Below, piece by piece: positions 26,566 to 35,963 of a DNA stretch of 64,000 nt (its first letter is position 1; each line of letters opens with the position of its first letter). Under the pieces are notes generated by a model. It saw only the letters and a program-made list of their open reading frames with translations. It ran no database searches and was not told the DNA's origin. Position numbers and translations under genes: made by a program. Source of the stretch: Pseudomonas sp. R-28-1W-6. Lineage in GTDB: Bacteria; Pseudomonadota; Gammaproteobacteria; Pseudomonadales; Pseudomonadaceae. Location: assembly GCF_009799925.1 (NCBI RefSeq), contig NZ_WELK01000002.1, positions 248,001-312,000 on the forward strand, given 5' to 3'.

Positions 26566-28236
26566 ATGACCATGCTCAAAGACCCGTCGACCAAATACCG
26601 CCCGTTCCCGCAGATCGACATCGCGGACCGCACCTGGCCGTCCAAGACCATCGACCAGGCGCCGATCTGGCTTTCTTCCGACCTGCGCGACGGCAACCAG
26701 TCGCTGATCGAGCCGATGGATGCCGAGAAGAAGATGCGTTTCTTCAAGACCCTGGTGAAGGTCGGCATCAAGGAAATCGAAGTGGGCTTCCCGTCCGCCT
26801 CGCAGACCGACTTCGACTTCGTCCGCGAGCTGATCGAAGGCGGCCACATTCCGGACGACGTGACCATCCAGGTGCTGACCCAGGCCCGCGAAGACCTGAT
26901 CACCCGCACCTTCGAGTCGCTCAAGGGCGCCAAGCAGGCCATCGTCCACTACTACAACGCCACCGCGCCGAGCTTCCGCCGCATCGTCTTCAACCAGGAC
27001 CAGGCCGGCGTGATCGAGATCGCCGTGAATGCCGCGCAGATCATCCAGCGCCTGGCCGCCCAGGCGCCGGAAACCGCCTGGCGTTTCGAGTACTCGCCGG
27101 AAGTGTTCAGCTCCACCGAGACCGCATTCGCCGTCGAGGTGTGCAACGCGGTGATCGGCGTATTCCAGCCGACCCCGGCGCAGAAGCTGATCCTCAACCT
27201 GCCGGCGACCATCGAGGCCGCCACGCCGAACGTCTACGCCGACCAGATCGAGTGGTTCTGCCGCCACATCGACAAGCGCGACAGCGTGCTGATCAGCCTG
27301 CATACCCACAACGATCGCGGCACCGGCGTGGCCGCCACCGAACTGGGCCTGATGGCCGGCGGTGACCGCGTGGAAGGCTGCCTGTTCGGCAACGGCGAAC
27401 GCACCGGCAACGTCGACCTGGTCACCGTGGCGCTCAACCTCTACACCCAGGGCGTCGACCCCGAGCTGGACTTCTCCGACATCGACTCGGTGCGCAAGGT
27501 GGTCGAGGAATGCAACCAGCTGCCGGTGCACCCGCGGCATCCGTACGTCGGCGACCTGGTCCACACCGCTTTCTCCGGCTCGCACCAGGACGCGATCCGC
27601 AAGGGCTTCGCCCAGCAGGACCCGCAAGGCGTGTGGGAAGTGCCGTACCTGCCGATCGACCCGGCCGACATCGGCCGCGACTACGAGGCGGTGATCCGCG
27701 TCAACAGCCAGTCCGGCAAGGGCGGCATCACCTTCCTTCTCGAGCAGGAGTACGGCATCAGCCTGCCGCGCCGCATGCAGATCGAGTTCAGCCAGGTGGT
27801 GCAGAAGGAAACCGACCGCCTCGGTCTGGAGATGACCGCCGCGCAGATCTACGGCCTGCTGGAAAACGAGTACCTCAAGGCCACCAGCCCCTACGTGCTG
27901 AAGAGCCATCGCCTGCAGGAAGAGAACGGCATCTGCAACGTCGATGTGGACGTCAACTTCAACGGCGAGCTGCGCCGCAAGCACGGAACCGGCAAGGGCC
28001 CGCTGGAAGCCCTGGTCGCCGCCCTGCCGATGAATGTGGAGATCATGGATTACCACGAGCACGCCATCAGCGCCGGCACCAACGCCCAGGCCGTGGCCTA
28101 CATCGAGATCCGTCTCAACGGCGGGCGCCCGCTGCATGGCATCGGCATCGACGAGAACCTGACCACCGCGACCTTCCGCGCCCTGTTCAGCGCCCTCAAC
28201 CGCGCCATGAGCCAGGCCGAGGCCCAGGCGGCCTGA
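26566..28236 (+). CDS. leuA: 2-isopropylmalate synthase
   Basis: First committed enzyme of leucine synthesis, condensing acetyl-CoA with 2-oxoisovalerate. 556 residues, the long (LeuA type 2) form. TIM barrel with [12 protein letters not shown] near 48-59 (metal Asp) and HTHNDRGTG near 246; C-terminal LeuA dimer/regulatory domain from about 430, where leucine feedback acts. AAGGA lies nine bases before the ATG. The leader peptide and leuA form a single unit closed by a strong terminator. Confidence 0.97.
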   Translation: MTMLKDPSTKYRPFPQIDIADRTWPSKTIDQAPIWLSSDLRDGNQSLIEPMDAEKKMRFFKTLVKVGIKEIEVGFPSASQTDFDFVRELIEGGHIPDDVTIQVLTQAREDLITRTFESLKGAKQAIVHYYNATAPSFRRIVFNQDQAGVIEIAVNAAQIIQRLAAQAPETAWRFEYSPEVFSSTETAFAVEVCNAVIGVFQPTPAQKLILNLPATIEAATPNVYADQIEWFCRHIDKRDSVLISLHTHNDRGTGVAATELGLMAGGDRVEGCLFGNGERTGNVDLVTVALNLYTQGVDPELDFSDIDSVRKVVEECNQLPVHPRHPYVGDLVHTAFSGSHQDAIRKGFAQQDPQGVWEVPYLPIDPADIGRDYEAVIRVNSQSGKGGITFLLEQEYGISLPRRMQIEFSQVVQKETDRLGLEMTAAQIYGLLENEYLKATSPYVLKSHRLQEENGICNVDVDVNFNGELRRKHGTGKGPLEALVAALPMNVEIMDYHEHAISAGTNAQAVAYIEIRLNGGRPLHGIGIDENLTTATFRALFSALNRAMSQAEAQAA

Positions 28237-28313
28237 ACGCCGGCGTAGGCGCGGCTTGTCCCGCGCCCGTCACGGCGAGTCGGCGCACCGGCAACCGCCG
28301 CAACAGCTAACCA

Positions 28314-28338
28314 GGGGAGCCCAGCGCTCCCCTTTTTT
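28314..28338 (+). terminator. Intrinsic terminator of leuA
   Basis: GGGGAGC/GCTCCCC stem with CCAGC loop, followed by TTTTTT. Sits 78 bp past the leuA stop and just ahead of the next promoter. Confidence 0.88.
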
Positions 28339-28340
28339 AT

Positions 28341-28369
28341 TTCACACCCCCAGCGCCAGCTCCTAGACT
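28341..28369 (+). promoter_or_regulatory. Sigma70 promoter for the solute-binding protein gene
   Basis: TTCACA (-35, 28341-28346), 17-bp spacer, TAGACT (-10, 28364-28369), immediately after the leuA terminator and 31 bp before the next ATG. Confidence 0.6.
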
Positions 28370-28399
28370 GCACGACAGCAGCAACGCGGAGAGCCCACG

Positions 28400-29155
28400 A
28401 TGAGCAAGCCCAACCTGCTGGCCCGCCTCGTCCTGGCCACGGCCCTGCTGGGCGGCAGCGGCTACGGCAGCGCGGCCGAGGTGGTGATGGCCTTCGGCGA
28501 GAAGATTCCGCCCTTCTGCTTCCCGGAAAGCGACAGCGGCATCGAACTGGAGATCATCGGCGAAGCCCTGGCCTTCAGGGGCCACCGCCTCAAGCCGCAC
28601 TACTACCCGCTGGCCCGCGTACCGCTGAGCTTTCGCCAGGGCGAAGTGGATGCGGCGATGACCGACCTGGGCCAGGATCTCAGCCAGGCCGGCGCCCATT
28701 ATGGCCAACCGGCGGTGATCTACCAGAACGTGTTCATCACCCTGAAAAAGCGCAAGCTGCGCATCCAGCGCCCGCAGGACCTGGCCGGACTCAGCGTGGT
28801 GGCCTTTCCCGGCGCGGCCCAGCGCTACCCGGAGTGGCTGGCGCAGACCCAGCAGGCCGGGCTGTACTTCGAGCAGAACAACCAGGAGCTGCAGGTGCTC
28901 GGCCTGAACAAGGCGCGCTACGACGTGGTGCTCAGCGACCAGAGCATCTTCCGCTACTTCGAGCTGCTGCTCGAACGCACCAGCCTGTTCAAGGCCCAGG
29001 CCACCGAGCTGCACCACTTCGTCGAGGAAGACCCCGAGGATTACCGCCCGCTATTTCGCGACCGGCAGATCCGCGACGACTTCGACGCCGGCCTCGAACA
29101 GCTGAAAAGCAGCGGGCGCTACCAGCAGATCTACGACCACTACCTGCAGCAGTAG
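28400..29155 (+). CDS. Periplasmic solute-binding protein, SBP_bac_3-type, orphan
   Basis: 251 residues with a signal peptide (1-26, ending SAAE). The amino-acid-binding-protein fold is suggested by VVMAFGEKIPPFCFPES, the QGEVDAAMTDL segment and a C-terminal FDAGLEQLKSSGRYQQIYDHYLQ. No ABC permease or ATPase is next to it, so it may serve a transporter elsewhere or act as a sensor-type protein. GGAGAG lies before the ATG. Confidence 0.82.
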   Translation: MSKPNLLARLVLATALLGGSGYGSAAEVVMAFGEKIPPFCFPESDSGIELEIIGEALAFRGHRLKPHYYPLARVPLSFRQGEVDAAMTDLGQDLSQAGAHYGQPAVIYQNVFITLKKRKLRIQRPQDLAGLSVVAFPGAAQRYPEWLAQTQQAGLYFEQNNQELQVLGLNKARYDVVLSDQSIFRYFELLLERTSLFKAQATELHHFVEEDPEDYRPLFRDRQIRDDFDAGLEQLKSSGRYQQIYDHYLQQ

Positions 29156-29168
29156 CGCCTCGCGCCGA

Positions 29169-29957
29169 TCAGGCTTCGTCCAGGCTGAACGGATCGGCGT
29201 CCAGGTGGGCCGGAAAGCGCTGGCGATAGGTGGCCAGGGCGGCCGCGCTGAGCCGGGTGCGGAACACCCCGCCGGCCTCGCCCGGCGCCAGCAAGGCGTC
29301 GCCCTGGAAGTCCAGCACCTGGCTGTCGCCGCTGTAGGGATGAGCGTTGCCATCGCTGCCGATGCGGTTGACCGCGGCCACGTAGCACAGGTTCTCGATG
29401 GCCCGCGCCGGCAGCAGGCGATTCCAGTGCTGGCGCCGCGCAGCCGGCCAGTTGGCGGTGTACAGCAGCAGGTCGGTGCCGCCGGGATCGCGGCTCCATA
29501 CCGGGAAGCGCAGGTCGTAGCAGATCAGCGGGCGCACCCGCCAGCCGTTCAGCTCCAGCACCACCTGCTGCTCGCCGGCCGCGTAGTGCTTGTGCTCGCC
29601 GGCCATGCGAAACAGGTGACGCTTGTCGTAATGGGCCAGCGTGCCGTCCGGGCGCGCCCACAGCAGGCGGTTGCGGTAGCTGCCGTCGGCGGCCTGGATG
29701 ATCAGGCTGCCGCAGATCACCGAGCCGATGCGCTCGGCCTGCTCCAGCAGCCAGGCGCTGGTCGGCCCGTCCTCCGCTTCGGCCAGAGCCGAGGAGTGCA
29801 TGGAGAAACCGGTGCTGAACATTTCCGGCAGGATCACCAGATCGGCGGCGCGCGCCTCGACCAGCAGCTCGGCAAAGTGCGCGCGGTTGGCCGCCGGATC
29901 CTGCCAGACCAGTTCGGTCTGGATCAGCGCCAGTTCGAGATCGGGCTTATGGCTCAT
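29169..29957 (-). CDS. Nitrilase-superfamily omega-amidase (YafV-like)
   Basis: 262 residues. Catalytic triad of the nitrilase fold: Glu in LPEMFSTG (about 44), Lys in YDKRHLFRM (about 109) and Cys in LICYDLRFP (about 143). YafV/Nit2-type enzymes hydrolyse 2-oxoglutaramate and 2-oxosuccinamate, products of glutamine-dependent transamination. The upstream neighbour is an aminotransferase of the matching class, which supports a shared methionine-salvage or keto-acid-repair role. Confidence 0.88.
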   Translation of the reverse strand: MSHKPDLELALIQTELVWQDPAANRAHFAELLVEARAADLVILPEMFSTGFSMHSSALAEAEDGPTSAWLLEQAERIGSVICGSLIIQAADGSYRNRLLWARPDGTLAHYDKRHLFRMAGEHKHYAAGEQQVVLELNGWRVRPLICYDLRFPVWSRDPGGTDLLLYTANWPAARRQHWNRLLPARAIENLCYVAAVNRIGSDGNAHPYSGDSQVLDFQGDALLAPGEAGGVFRTRLSAAALATYRQRFPAHLDADPFSLDEA

Positions 29958-29993
29958 CGCAACTCCTCAAACCGTTGGGGACACCCTGCCAGG

Positions 29994-31142
29994 TTACACC
30001 GCGCAGAGTTTGTCGGCGGCCTGGCGCAGGGTGTCCTCGCGCTTGGCGAAACAGAAGCGCACCAGGCGCAGGTCGGCCGGCGGCTGCTGGTAGAACACCG
30101 AGACCGGGATGGCCGCCACCCCGTGCTCACGGGTCAGCCATTCGGCCATGGCCACATCGTCCAGCTCCGGGCGGATCGCCGAGTAGTCGGCCAGCTGGAA
30201 ATAGGTGCCCGCGGTCGGCGTGAAGGCGAAGCGCGAGCCGCCCAGCAGGTCGCAGAACAGGTCGCGCTTGCTCTGGTAGAAGGCCGGCAACTCGCTGACG
30301 TGCTCCGGGTGTTCGGCCATGAAGTCGGCCAGCGCCCATTGCAGCGGGGTCACCCCGCAGAAGCTGACGTACTGGTGCACCTTGCGCAGCTCGGCGGACA
30401 GCGCCGGCGGCGCCACCACATAGCCGGTCTTCCAGCCGGTGACGTGGTAGGTCTTGCCGAAGGAACTGACCACCAAGGCGCGCTGGTACAGTTCCTCGTG
30501 GGCCAGCACGCTGGCGTGGCGCACGCCGTCGAACACCAGGTGTTCGTAGACCTCGTCACTCAGCAGGTAGATGTCGCGGCCACGGATCAGCGCGGCCAGG
30601 CGCTCCAGGTCCGCCGCGCCGATCAGGGCGCCGCTGGGGTTGTGCGGGCTGTTGAGGATGATCAGGCGGGTGCACGGGCTCAGCGCATCCTGCAGACGCT
30701 GCCAGTCGATGGCGAAGTCCGGCAGGGCCAGCGGCACGTGCACACAACGCCCGCCGGCCAGCACCACGGAAGGCTCGTAGCTGTCGTAGCAGGGATCGAA
30801 GACGATCACCTCGTCGCCCGCCTGGATCAGCGCCTGGATCGCGCAGAAGATCGCCTGGGTGGCGCCGGGAGTGATGGTCACCTCGCTATCGGCGCTGACC
30901 GTGCGCCCATAGCAGCGGGCGATCTTCGCCGCCACCTGCTCGCGCAGGGCCGGCAGGCCGGTCATCGGTGCGTATTGATTGTGCCCGGCGGCGATATGCC
31001 GGCCGACCGCCTCACGCAGGGCCTGCGGCCCATCGAAATCGGGGAAGCCCTGGGACAGGTTGAGCGCGCCGCTTTCCACGGCGAGCTGGGACATGCGGGT
31101 GAAGATGGTGGTGCCGACATGCGGCAACTTGCTGGTGAGCAT
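29994..31142 (-). CDS. PLP-dependent aminotransferase, methionine aminotransferase (YbdL)-like
   Basis: 382 residues, aspartate aminotransferase fold I. Motifs: LNLSQGFPDFDGP near 28, LNSPHNPSGA near 170, and the PLP lysine in VSSFGKTYHVTGWKTGY near 236. Similar to YbdL/KAT-type enzymes that transaminate 2-oxo-4-methylthiobutyrate with glutamine; the adjacent omega-amidase would remove the resulting 2-oxoglutaramate. The start at MLTSKLPHVGTTIF is chosen over an upstream codon without homology. The two genes are 36 bp apart on the same strand. Confidence 0.88.
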   Translation of the reverse strand: MLTSKLPHVGTTIFTRMSQLAVESGALNLSQGFPDFDGPQALREAVGRHIAAGHNQYAPMTGLPALREQVAAKIARCYGRTVSADSEVTITPGATQAIFCAIQALIQAGDEVIVFDPCYDSYEPSVVLAGGRCVHVPLALPDFAIDWQRLQDALSPCTRLIILNSPHNPSGALIGAADLERLAALIRGRDIYLLSDEVYEHLVFDGVRHASVLAHEELYQRALVVSSFGKTYHVTGWKTGYVVAPPALSAELRKVHQYVSFCGVTPLQWALADFMAEHPEHVSELPAFYQSKRDLFCDLLGGSRFAFTPTAGTYFQLADYSAIRPELDDVAMAEWLTREHGVAAIPVSVFYQQPPADLRLVRFCFAKREDTLRQAADKLCAV

Positions 31143-31220
31143 CAGGCCTATTCCTGCTGACGGGCGCGAGCGGCGAGGATAGCCCATGGCCCGGGCCGGA
31201 TGCAGCAGCCGCGCTTATGA

Positions 31221-31255
31221 AAAAGGCGCAGAAGCTTATGCCTTCTGCGCCTTTT
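31221..31255. terminator. Bidirectional terminator between der and the aminotransferase gene
   Basis: Perfect 14-bp stem AAAAGGCGCAGAAG/CTTCTGCGCCTTTT with a 7-nt loop. A- and T-rich ends allow termination in either direction; it mainly closes the long der-ended operon. Confidence 0.85.
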
Positions 31256-31301
31256 CACGCCTGGATCCCCGCCTGACGGGAACAGGCCCGCCTGGCGAGC
31301 G

Positions 31302-32765
31302 TTACTTCTTGTCGCGACGCTTCTTCTCGGCCTTCTTGTGGTGGCTCATCAGGCGGCGCTTCTTGTTCACCTGGCGGTCGGTGAGGGTGTTCTTCTTGCC
31401 CTCGTAGGGGTTCTCACCGCCCTTGTACTCGATGCGGATCGGCGTGCCGACCAGCTTGAGGACGCGGCGGTAGGTGTTTTCCAGGTAGCGGGTATAGGAC
31501 TTCGGCACCGCCTCGACCTGGTTGCCGTGGATCACGATCAGCGGCGGGTTGGCACCACCGAGGTGGGCATAGCGCAGCTTGATCCGTCGACCGCTGACCA
31601 TCGGCGGCTGGTGCTCCTGCACCGCGTCCTCGAGGATCTGGGTCAGGCGGTTGGTCGGCCAGCGGGTGATCGCCGACTTGAACGAGGCCTGCACCGACTT
31701 GTACAGGTTGCCCACGCCGGTACCGTGCAGGGCGGAGATGAAGTGGATGTCGGCGAAGTCGACGAAGAACAGCCGGCGCTCCAGCTCGGTCTTCACGTAG
31801 TCGCGCTCGCCCGGCTCCATGCCGTCCCACTTGTTCAGGGCGATGACCAGGGCGCGCCCGGCCTCCAGGGCGAAGCCGAGCAGGTTGAGGTCGTGGTCGA
31901 CCACGCCTTCACGGGCGTCCATGACGAAGATCACCACGTTGGCGTCCTTGATCGCCTGCAGAGTCTTCACCACCGAGAACTTTTCCACTTCCTCGTGGAT
32001 CTTGCCGCGCTTGCGCACGCCGGCGGTGTCGATCAGCGTGTACTTCTCGTCGTTACGCTCGAACGGGATGTAGATGCTGTCGCGGGTGGTACCCGGCTGG
32101 TCATAGACGACCACGCGGTCCTCGCCGAGCATGCGGTTGACCAGGGTCGACTTGCCGACGTTGGGCCGGCCGATGATGGCGATCTTGATCCCGTCCTTCT
32201 CGCTCGGGCCCGGAATGCGCTTGGCTTCCTCGCCTTCGGCGACTTCCTCATCGATGGCGCCGTCGTCCTCGTCGCGGGGGAACTCACCGAGCGCCGCCTC
32301 CAGCAGCTGGGTGATGCCGCGGCCATGGGCGCCGGCAATCGGCAGGGCCTCGCCCATGCCCATGGGGCTGAACTCGGCACGGGCGATGTCCGGATCGATG
32401 TTGTCGATCTTGTTCACCACCAGGTAGCTGCGCTTGTTGCGCTTGCGCAGGTGTTCGCCAATCATCTGGTCGCCGGCGGTCATGCCCGCCCGGGCATCGA
32501 CCAGGAACAGCACCACGTCGGCTTCCTCGATCGCCAGCAGCGACTGCTCGGCCATCTTCTCGTCGATGCCTTCCTCGTCACCGGAGATGCCGCCGGTATC
32601 GACCAGGATGTAGCTGCGCCCTTCCCACTTGGCCTCGCCATACTGGCGATCACGGGTCAGGCCGGACAGATCGCCGACGATCGCATCGCGGGTGCGGGTC
32701 AGGCGGTTGAACAGGGTCGACTTGCCCACATTGGGACGGCCCACCAGGGCGATTACCGGAACCAT
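31302..32765 (-). CDS. der: Ribosome biogenesis GTPase Der (EngA)
   Basis: Essential tandem GTPase for 50S assembly. 487 residues with two G domains, each with P-loop GRPNVGKST (about 7-15 and 201-209), then a KH-like domain and a very basic Lys/Arg tail ([20 protein letters not shown]). It follows bamB by 78 bp, a gap containing a terminator-like hairpin, so it may have reduced readthrough transcription or its own start. Confidence 0.97.
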   Translation of the reverse strand: MVPVIALVGRPNVGKSTLFNRLTRTRDAIVGDLSGLTRDRQYGEAKWEGRSYILVDTGGISGDEEGIDEKMAEQSLLAIEEADVVLFLVDARAGMTAGDQMIGEHLRKRNKRSYLVVNKIDNIDPDIARAEFSPMGMGEALPIAGAHGRGITQLLEAALGEFPRDEDDGAIDEEVAEGEEAKRIPGPSEKDGIKIAIIGRPNVGKSTLVNRMLGEDRVVVYDQPGTTRDSIYIPFERNDEKYTLIDTAGVRKRGKIHEEVEKFSVVKTLQAIKDANVVIFVMDAREGVVDHDLNLLGFALEAGRALVIALNKWDGMEPGERDYVKTELERRLFFVDFADIHFISALHGTGVGNLYKSVQASFKSAITRWPTNRLTQILEDAVQEHQPPMVSGRRIKLRYAHLGGANPPLIVIHGNQVEAVPKSYTRYLENTYRRVLKLVGTPIRIEYKGGENPYEGKKNTLTDRQVNKKRRLMSHHKKAEKKRRDKK

Positions 32766-32790
32766 TGGGCTCCTCCACAGCTAAATCCAG

Positions 32791-32826
32791 AAAACACAAA
32801 GGCCGCTGCCGTAAACGGCAGCGGCC
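32791..32826 (-). terminator. Terminator-like hairpin between bamB and der
   Basis: 12-bp perfect stem GGCCGCTGCCGT/ACGGCAGCGGCC with a tight AA centre (TTTA-type loop on the transcript), followed on the minus strand by TTTGTGTTTT. It lies 18 bp past the bamB stop, inside an otherwise collinear gene block. Confidence 0.75.
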
Positions 32827-32843
32827 GGACATTGCAAAACAGC

Positions 32844-33983
32844 TTAGCGGATGGTCAGCGCGACCAGTTTCCCGCTGTTGCCGTAGGCGTAAATCCAGTC
32901 ACCGACCACCAGCGGACGAGCCCGCAGGCCGTCGCCGTCGATCTTCTCGCGGCCGACGAAGTGGCCGTCCACCTGGCTCAGCAGGTGCAGGTAGCCTTCC
33001 AGGTCACCCACCGCCACGTAGCTGGAAAACACTTCCGGCGCGGACAGCTGGCGACGAGCCAGGGCATCGTTGTTCCACAGGGCCGAGGTGGAGCGCTCGT
33101 CGATGCTCTCGACGCTGCCACCGGCCTGGCTGACATAGACGTTGCCGAAGCCCTGGGCCAGGCCCACGTAGCTGGACGCCTCACGCTGCCACAGCTGGCG
33201 CCCACTTTCGATGTCGATACCGGCCACCTTGCCCTGATAGGTCACCACGTACAGGGTGCCACCGGAGAGCAGCAGGCTGCCGTCGATGTCGACCACCCGC
33301 TCCAGCTCGGAGCGACCTTGGGGTACGGCCACACGCTGCTCCCACACCGGGATGCCGCGCTGGATATCCAGGGCAATCACCTTGCCGGTGGACAGGCCGG
33401 CGATGGCCAGGCGGTTGGTCACCACCGGGCTGCTGGTGCCACGCAGGGTCAGCACGGCCGGGCTGTTCTCGTAGATCCAGCGTTGTTCGCCGGTGCTGGC
33501 ATCCAGGCCGATCAGACGGTCGTCCTGGGTCTGCACCACAACCACGTCGCCATTGGTCGCCGGAGCGGACAGCACTTCGCTGCTCACCCGGGCACGCCAG
33601 CGCTCTTCACCGGAGCTGGCGTCGAGGGCGATTACTTCGCCTTTCAGGGTGCCGACCAGCACCAGGCCGTAACCGGCACCGACGCCGCCGGATACCGGCA
33701 GCTCCAGGTCGACTTTCCAGAACACGTCGCCATTCAGGCGGTCGAGAGCCATCACGATGCCCTCGGCATCGGCGGCGAATAGACGCTCGCCATCCACGGC
33801 CGGGGTCAGCAGGTTGTACAGCTCACCCTGACCATCACCGATGGAGCGGCTCCACTGGCTCTGCAGTTCGACCTCTTCCTGGAACTCAGGGAGTTCGGCG
33901 GGCGGCAGTTCCTTCTTGCTGTTGCTGCTGCACCCCACGGCCAGAACGGCCAGGGCCAGCACGGCGGCATTCTTCCAGCGCAT
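32844..33983 (-). CDS. bamB: Outer membrane protein assembly factor BamB
   Basis: Lipoprotein subunit of the BAM complex that folds beta-barrel proteins into the outer membrane. 379 residues from MRWKNAAVLALAVLAVGCSSN; lipobox AVGC. Eight-bladed propeller of PQQ-type repeats (LFAADAEGIVMALDRLNGDVFW, VLVGTLKGEVIALDASSGEERW and so on). The ATG at 33983, 4 bp after the yfgM stop with AAGGGG 12 bp upstream, fits relatives; the ATG at 33995 overlaps yfgM and has no spacer to the ribosome site. Confidence 0.95.
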   Translation of the reverse strand: MRWKNAAVLALAVLAVGCSSNSKKELPPAELPEFQEEVELQSQWSRSIGDGQGELYNLLTPAVDGERLFAADAEGIVMALDRLNGDVFWKVDLELPVSGGVGAGYGLVLVGTLKGEVIALDASSGEERWRARVSSEVLSAPATNGDVVVVQTQDDRLIGLDASTGEQRWIYENSPAVLTLRGTSSPVVTNRLAIAGLSTGKVIALDIQRGIPVWEQRVAVPQGRSELERVVDIDGSLLLSGGTLYVVTYQGKVAGIDIESGRQLWQREASSYVGLAQGFGNVYVSQAGGSVESIDERSTSALWNNDALARRQLSAPEVFSSYVAVGDLEGYLHLLSQVDGHFVGREKIDGDGLRARPLVVGDWIYAYGNSGKLVALTIR

Positions 33984-33987
33984 CACG

Positions 33988-34626
33988 TCACGCATCCCCT
34001 TTCGCCAGGTCGTCGAGTTTCATTTGCAGGCTGCCTACGGCGGCATCGTCGGCCAGTGCGGCCTTGGCCTTCAGGTAGGCGGCATGGGCATCGTCGGTAC
34101 GGCCAAGCTGCACCAGCAGATCGCCCTTGAGCTCTTCACGGCTGGCCTGCCAGACCTTGGCGGCTTCGCCTTCGAGCAGTTTGAGCGCATCTTCGGCCTT
34201 GCCCTGGGCGGCCAGGACACGGGCCAGGCGCTGACGGGCCAGTTCGGCCACGGTCGCATCGACCGGCTTGTCGCTCAGCGCCTTGAGTTCGGCTGCGGCA
34301 TCATCCAGCTTGCCGGCTTCCACGGCGACCTTGGCCACGAACAGCGAGGCGTACTGGGCGTAGTGAGTGCCGGCGTACTCGCTCTTCAGCTTGCCTGCCA
34401 GCTCGGCGACCTTGCCGGCATCCGGGGTGCTGCCGGTCAGACTGGTCTCCAGCAGTTGCTGGTAGATCAGCGAGGCGCTTTGCGCCTGCTTGGTCTGGTA
34501 GCTCTGCCAGGCGTTCCAGCCGAATACCAGCGCCAGCGCCAGCGCGCCGCCCGTTAGCAGGGGTTTGCCATTGCGCTGCCACCAGTCCTTGATCTGCGCA
34601 ATCTGTTCTTCTTCGGTCATGCTCAC
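33988..34626 (-). CDS. yfgM: YfgM-family tetratricopeptide protein, ancillary SecYEG translocon subunit
   Basis: 212 residues with an N-terminal cytoplasmic stretch, one membrane helix (about 23-41: LLTGGALALALVFGWNAW) and a periplasmic TPR region (ELARQRLARVLAAQGKAEDALKLLEG). YfgM works with PpiD at the Sec translocon in E. coli. Its place between hisS and bamB is conserved. AAGGAG precedes the GTG at 34626; the ATG two codons later is also possible. Confidence 0.9.
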   Translation of the reverse strand: MSMTEEEQIAQIKDWWQRNGKPLLTGGALALALVFGWNAWQSYQTKQAQSASLIYQQLLETSLTGSTPDAGKVAELAGKLKSEYAGTHYAQYASLFVAKVAVEAGKLDDAAAELKALSDKPVDATVAELARQRLARVLAAQGKAEDALKLLEGEAAKVWQASREELKGDLLVQLGRTDDAHAAYLKAKAALADDAAVGSLQMKLDDLAKGDA

Positions 34627-34655
34627 CCCGGTTACTCCTTAATTCTTTGAAGGCT

Positions 34656-35945
34656 TCAAGCCTGCGCCAGGCAGGTGGCAAGGTGCTGCGCAAGCGCATC
34701 CCAGGCAATGGTTTGTTGTTCGCTGTCGTCGCGCAAAGGTTTGCAACCTACCACGCGGCTGGCCAGTTCGTCCTCACCCAGAATCAGGGCGAAGCGCGCG
34801 CCGCTCTTGTCGGCCTTCTTGAACTGGCTCTTGAAGCTGCCGGCACCGGCGTTGACCACCAGGCGCAGGCCCGGCAAGGCGTCACGCAGGCGCTCGGCCA
34901 GGGCCAGGGCGGCCAGCTCGGCCGGCTCGCCGAAGGCACACAGGTAGAGATCGGCCGGGCTGTGCAGATGCGCGGGGACCAGATCGAGGGTTTCCAGCAA
35001 CAGCACCAGACGCTCGACGCCCATGGCGAAGCCGACGCCGGGGGTCGGCTTGCCGCCGAACTGGCTGATCAGCCCGTCGTAACGCCCACCGGCACACACG
35101 GTGCCTTGCGAGCCGAGCTTGTCGGTGACCCACTCGAACACGGTGCGGCCGTAGTAATCCAGGCCACGCACCAGCTTCGGGTTGATCTGGTAACCGATAC
35201 CGACCGCATCCAGGCGCGCCTTGAGCCCCTCGAAATGCACGCGCGACTCCTCGTCGAGGTAGTCATGCAGGGTCGGCGCATCGGCGAGCAGCGCCTGGGT
35301 CTGGGCGTTCTTGCTGTCGAGAATGCGCAGCGGGTTGGTGGTCAGGCGACGCTGGCTGTCCTCGTCGAGCTGCTCGAAGCGCTCCTGCAGATAGGCCACC
35401 AGGGCATCGCGATAGACCGCACGGGCATCGCTGGAGCCCAGGCTGTTGAGCTGCAGGGTGACCGAATCGGCCAGCCCCAGCTGCTGCCACAGGCGCGCGG
35501 TGAGCACGATCAGCTCGGCATCGATATCCGGACCGGGCAGGTTGAACACCTCCACGCCGACCTGGTGGAACTGGCGATAGCGGCCTTTTTGTGGCTTCTC
35601 GTAGCGGTACATCGGCCCGGCGTACCAGAGTTTCTGTACCTGGCCGCCGCCGGTCAGGCCATGCTCCAGCACCGCCCGCACGCAACCGGCAGTGCCTTCC
35701 GGACGCAGGGTCAGGGACTCTTGGTTGCGGTCGAGGAAGGTGTACATCTCCTTGTCGACCACATCGGTGCCTTCGCCGATGCCGCGGGCGAACAGTTCGG
35801 TGAACTCGAGCACTGGCAGGCGGATTTCCTTGTAGCCGTAGCCCTCCAGCAATCCCGCCAGGGTGTTTTCCAGATAGCGCCAGGTCGGCGTCTGCTCCGG
35901 CAGGATGTCGTTCATGCCGCGGATGGCTTGCAGGGTCTTGCTCAC
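34656..35945 (-). CDS. hisS: Histidyl-tRNA synthetase
   Basis: Charges tRNA-His. 429 residues, class II synthetase: motif 1 region around [16 protein letters not shown] (about 39), motif 2 [10 protein letters not shown] (about 77-86) and [15 protein letters not shown] (about 116), histidine-specific loop [15 protein letters not shown] near 258, motif 3 [11 protein letters not shown] near 300, and a C-terminal anticodon-binding domain. It starts 18 bp after ispG. Confidence 0.97.
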   Translation of the reverse strand: MSKTLQAIRGMNDILPEQTPTWRYLENTLAGLLEGYGYKEIRLPVLEFTELFARGIGEGTDVVDKEMYTFLDRNQESLTLRPEGTAGCVRAVLEHGLTGGGQVQKLWYAGPMYRYEKPQKGRYRQFHQVGVEVFNLPGPDIDAELIVLTARLWQQLGLADSVTLQLNSLGSSDARAVYRDALVAYLQERFEQLDEDSQRRLTTNPLRILDSKNAQTQALLADAPTLHDYLDEESRVHFEGLKARLDAVGIGYQINPKLVRGLDYYGRTVFEWVTDKLGSQGTVCAGGRYDGLISQFGGKPTPGVGFAMGVERLVLLLETLDLVPAHLHSPADLYLCAFGEPAELAALALAERLRDALPGLRLVVNAGAGSFKSQFKKADKSGARFALILGEDELASRVVGCKPLRDDSEQQTIAWDALAQHLATCLAQA

Positions 35946-35963
35946 AAATATTCCTTAGTGCGG

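Noticed and set aside
31338..33782. 814-codon plus-strand open frame opposite der and bamB
   Set aside because: Antisense artefact, with the same low-complexity translation as other shadows.
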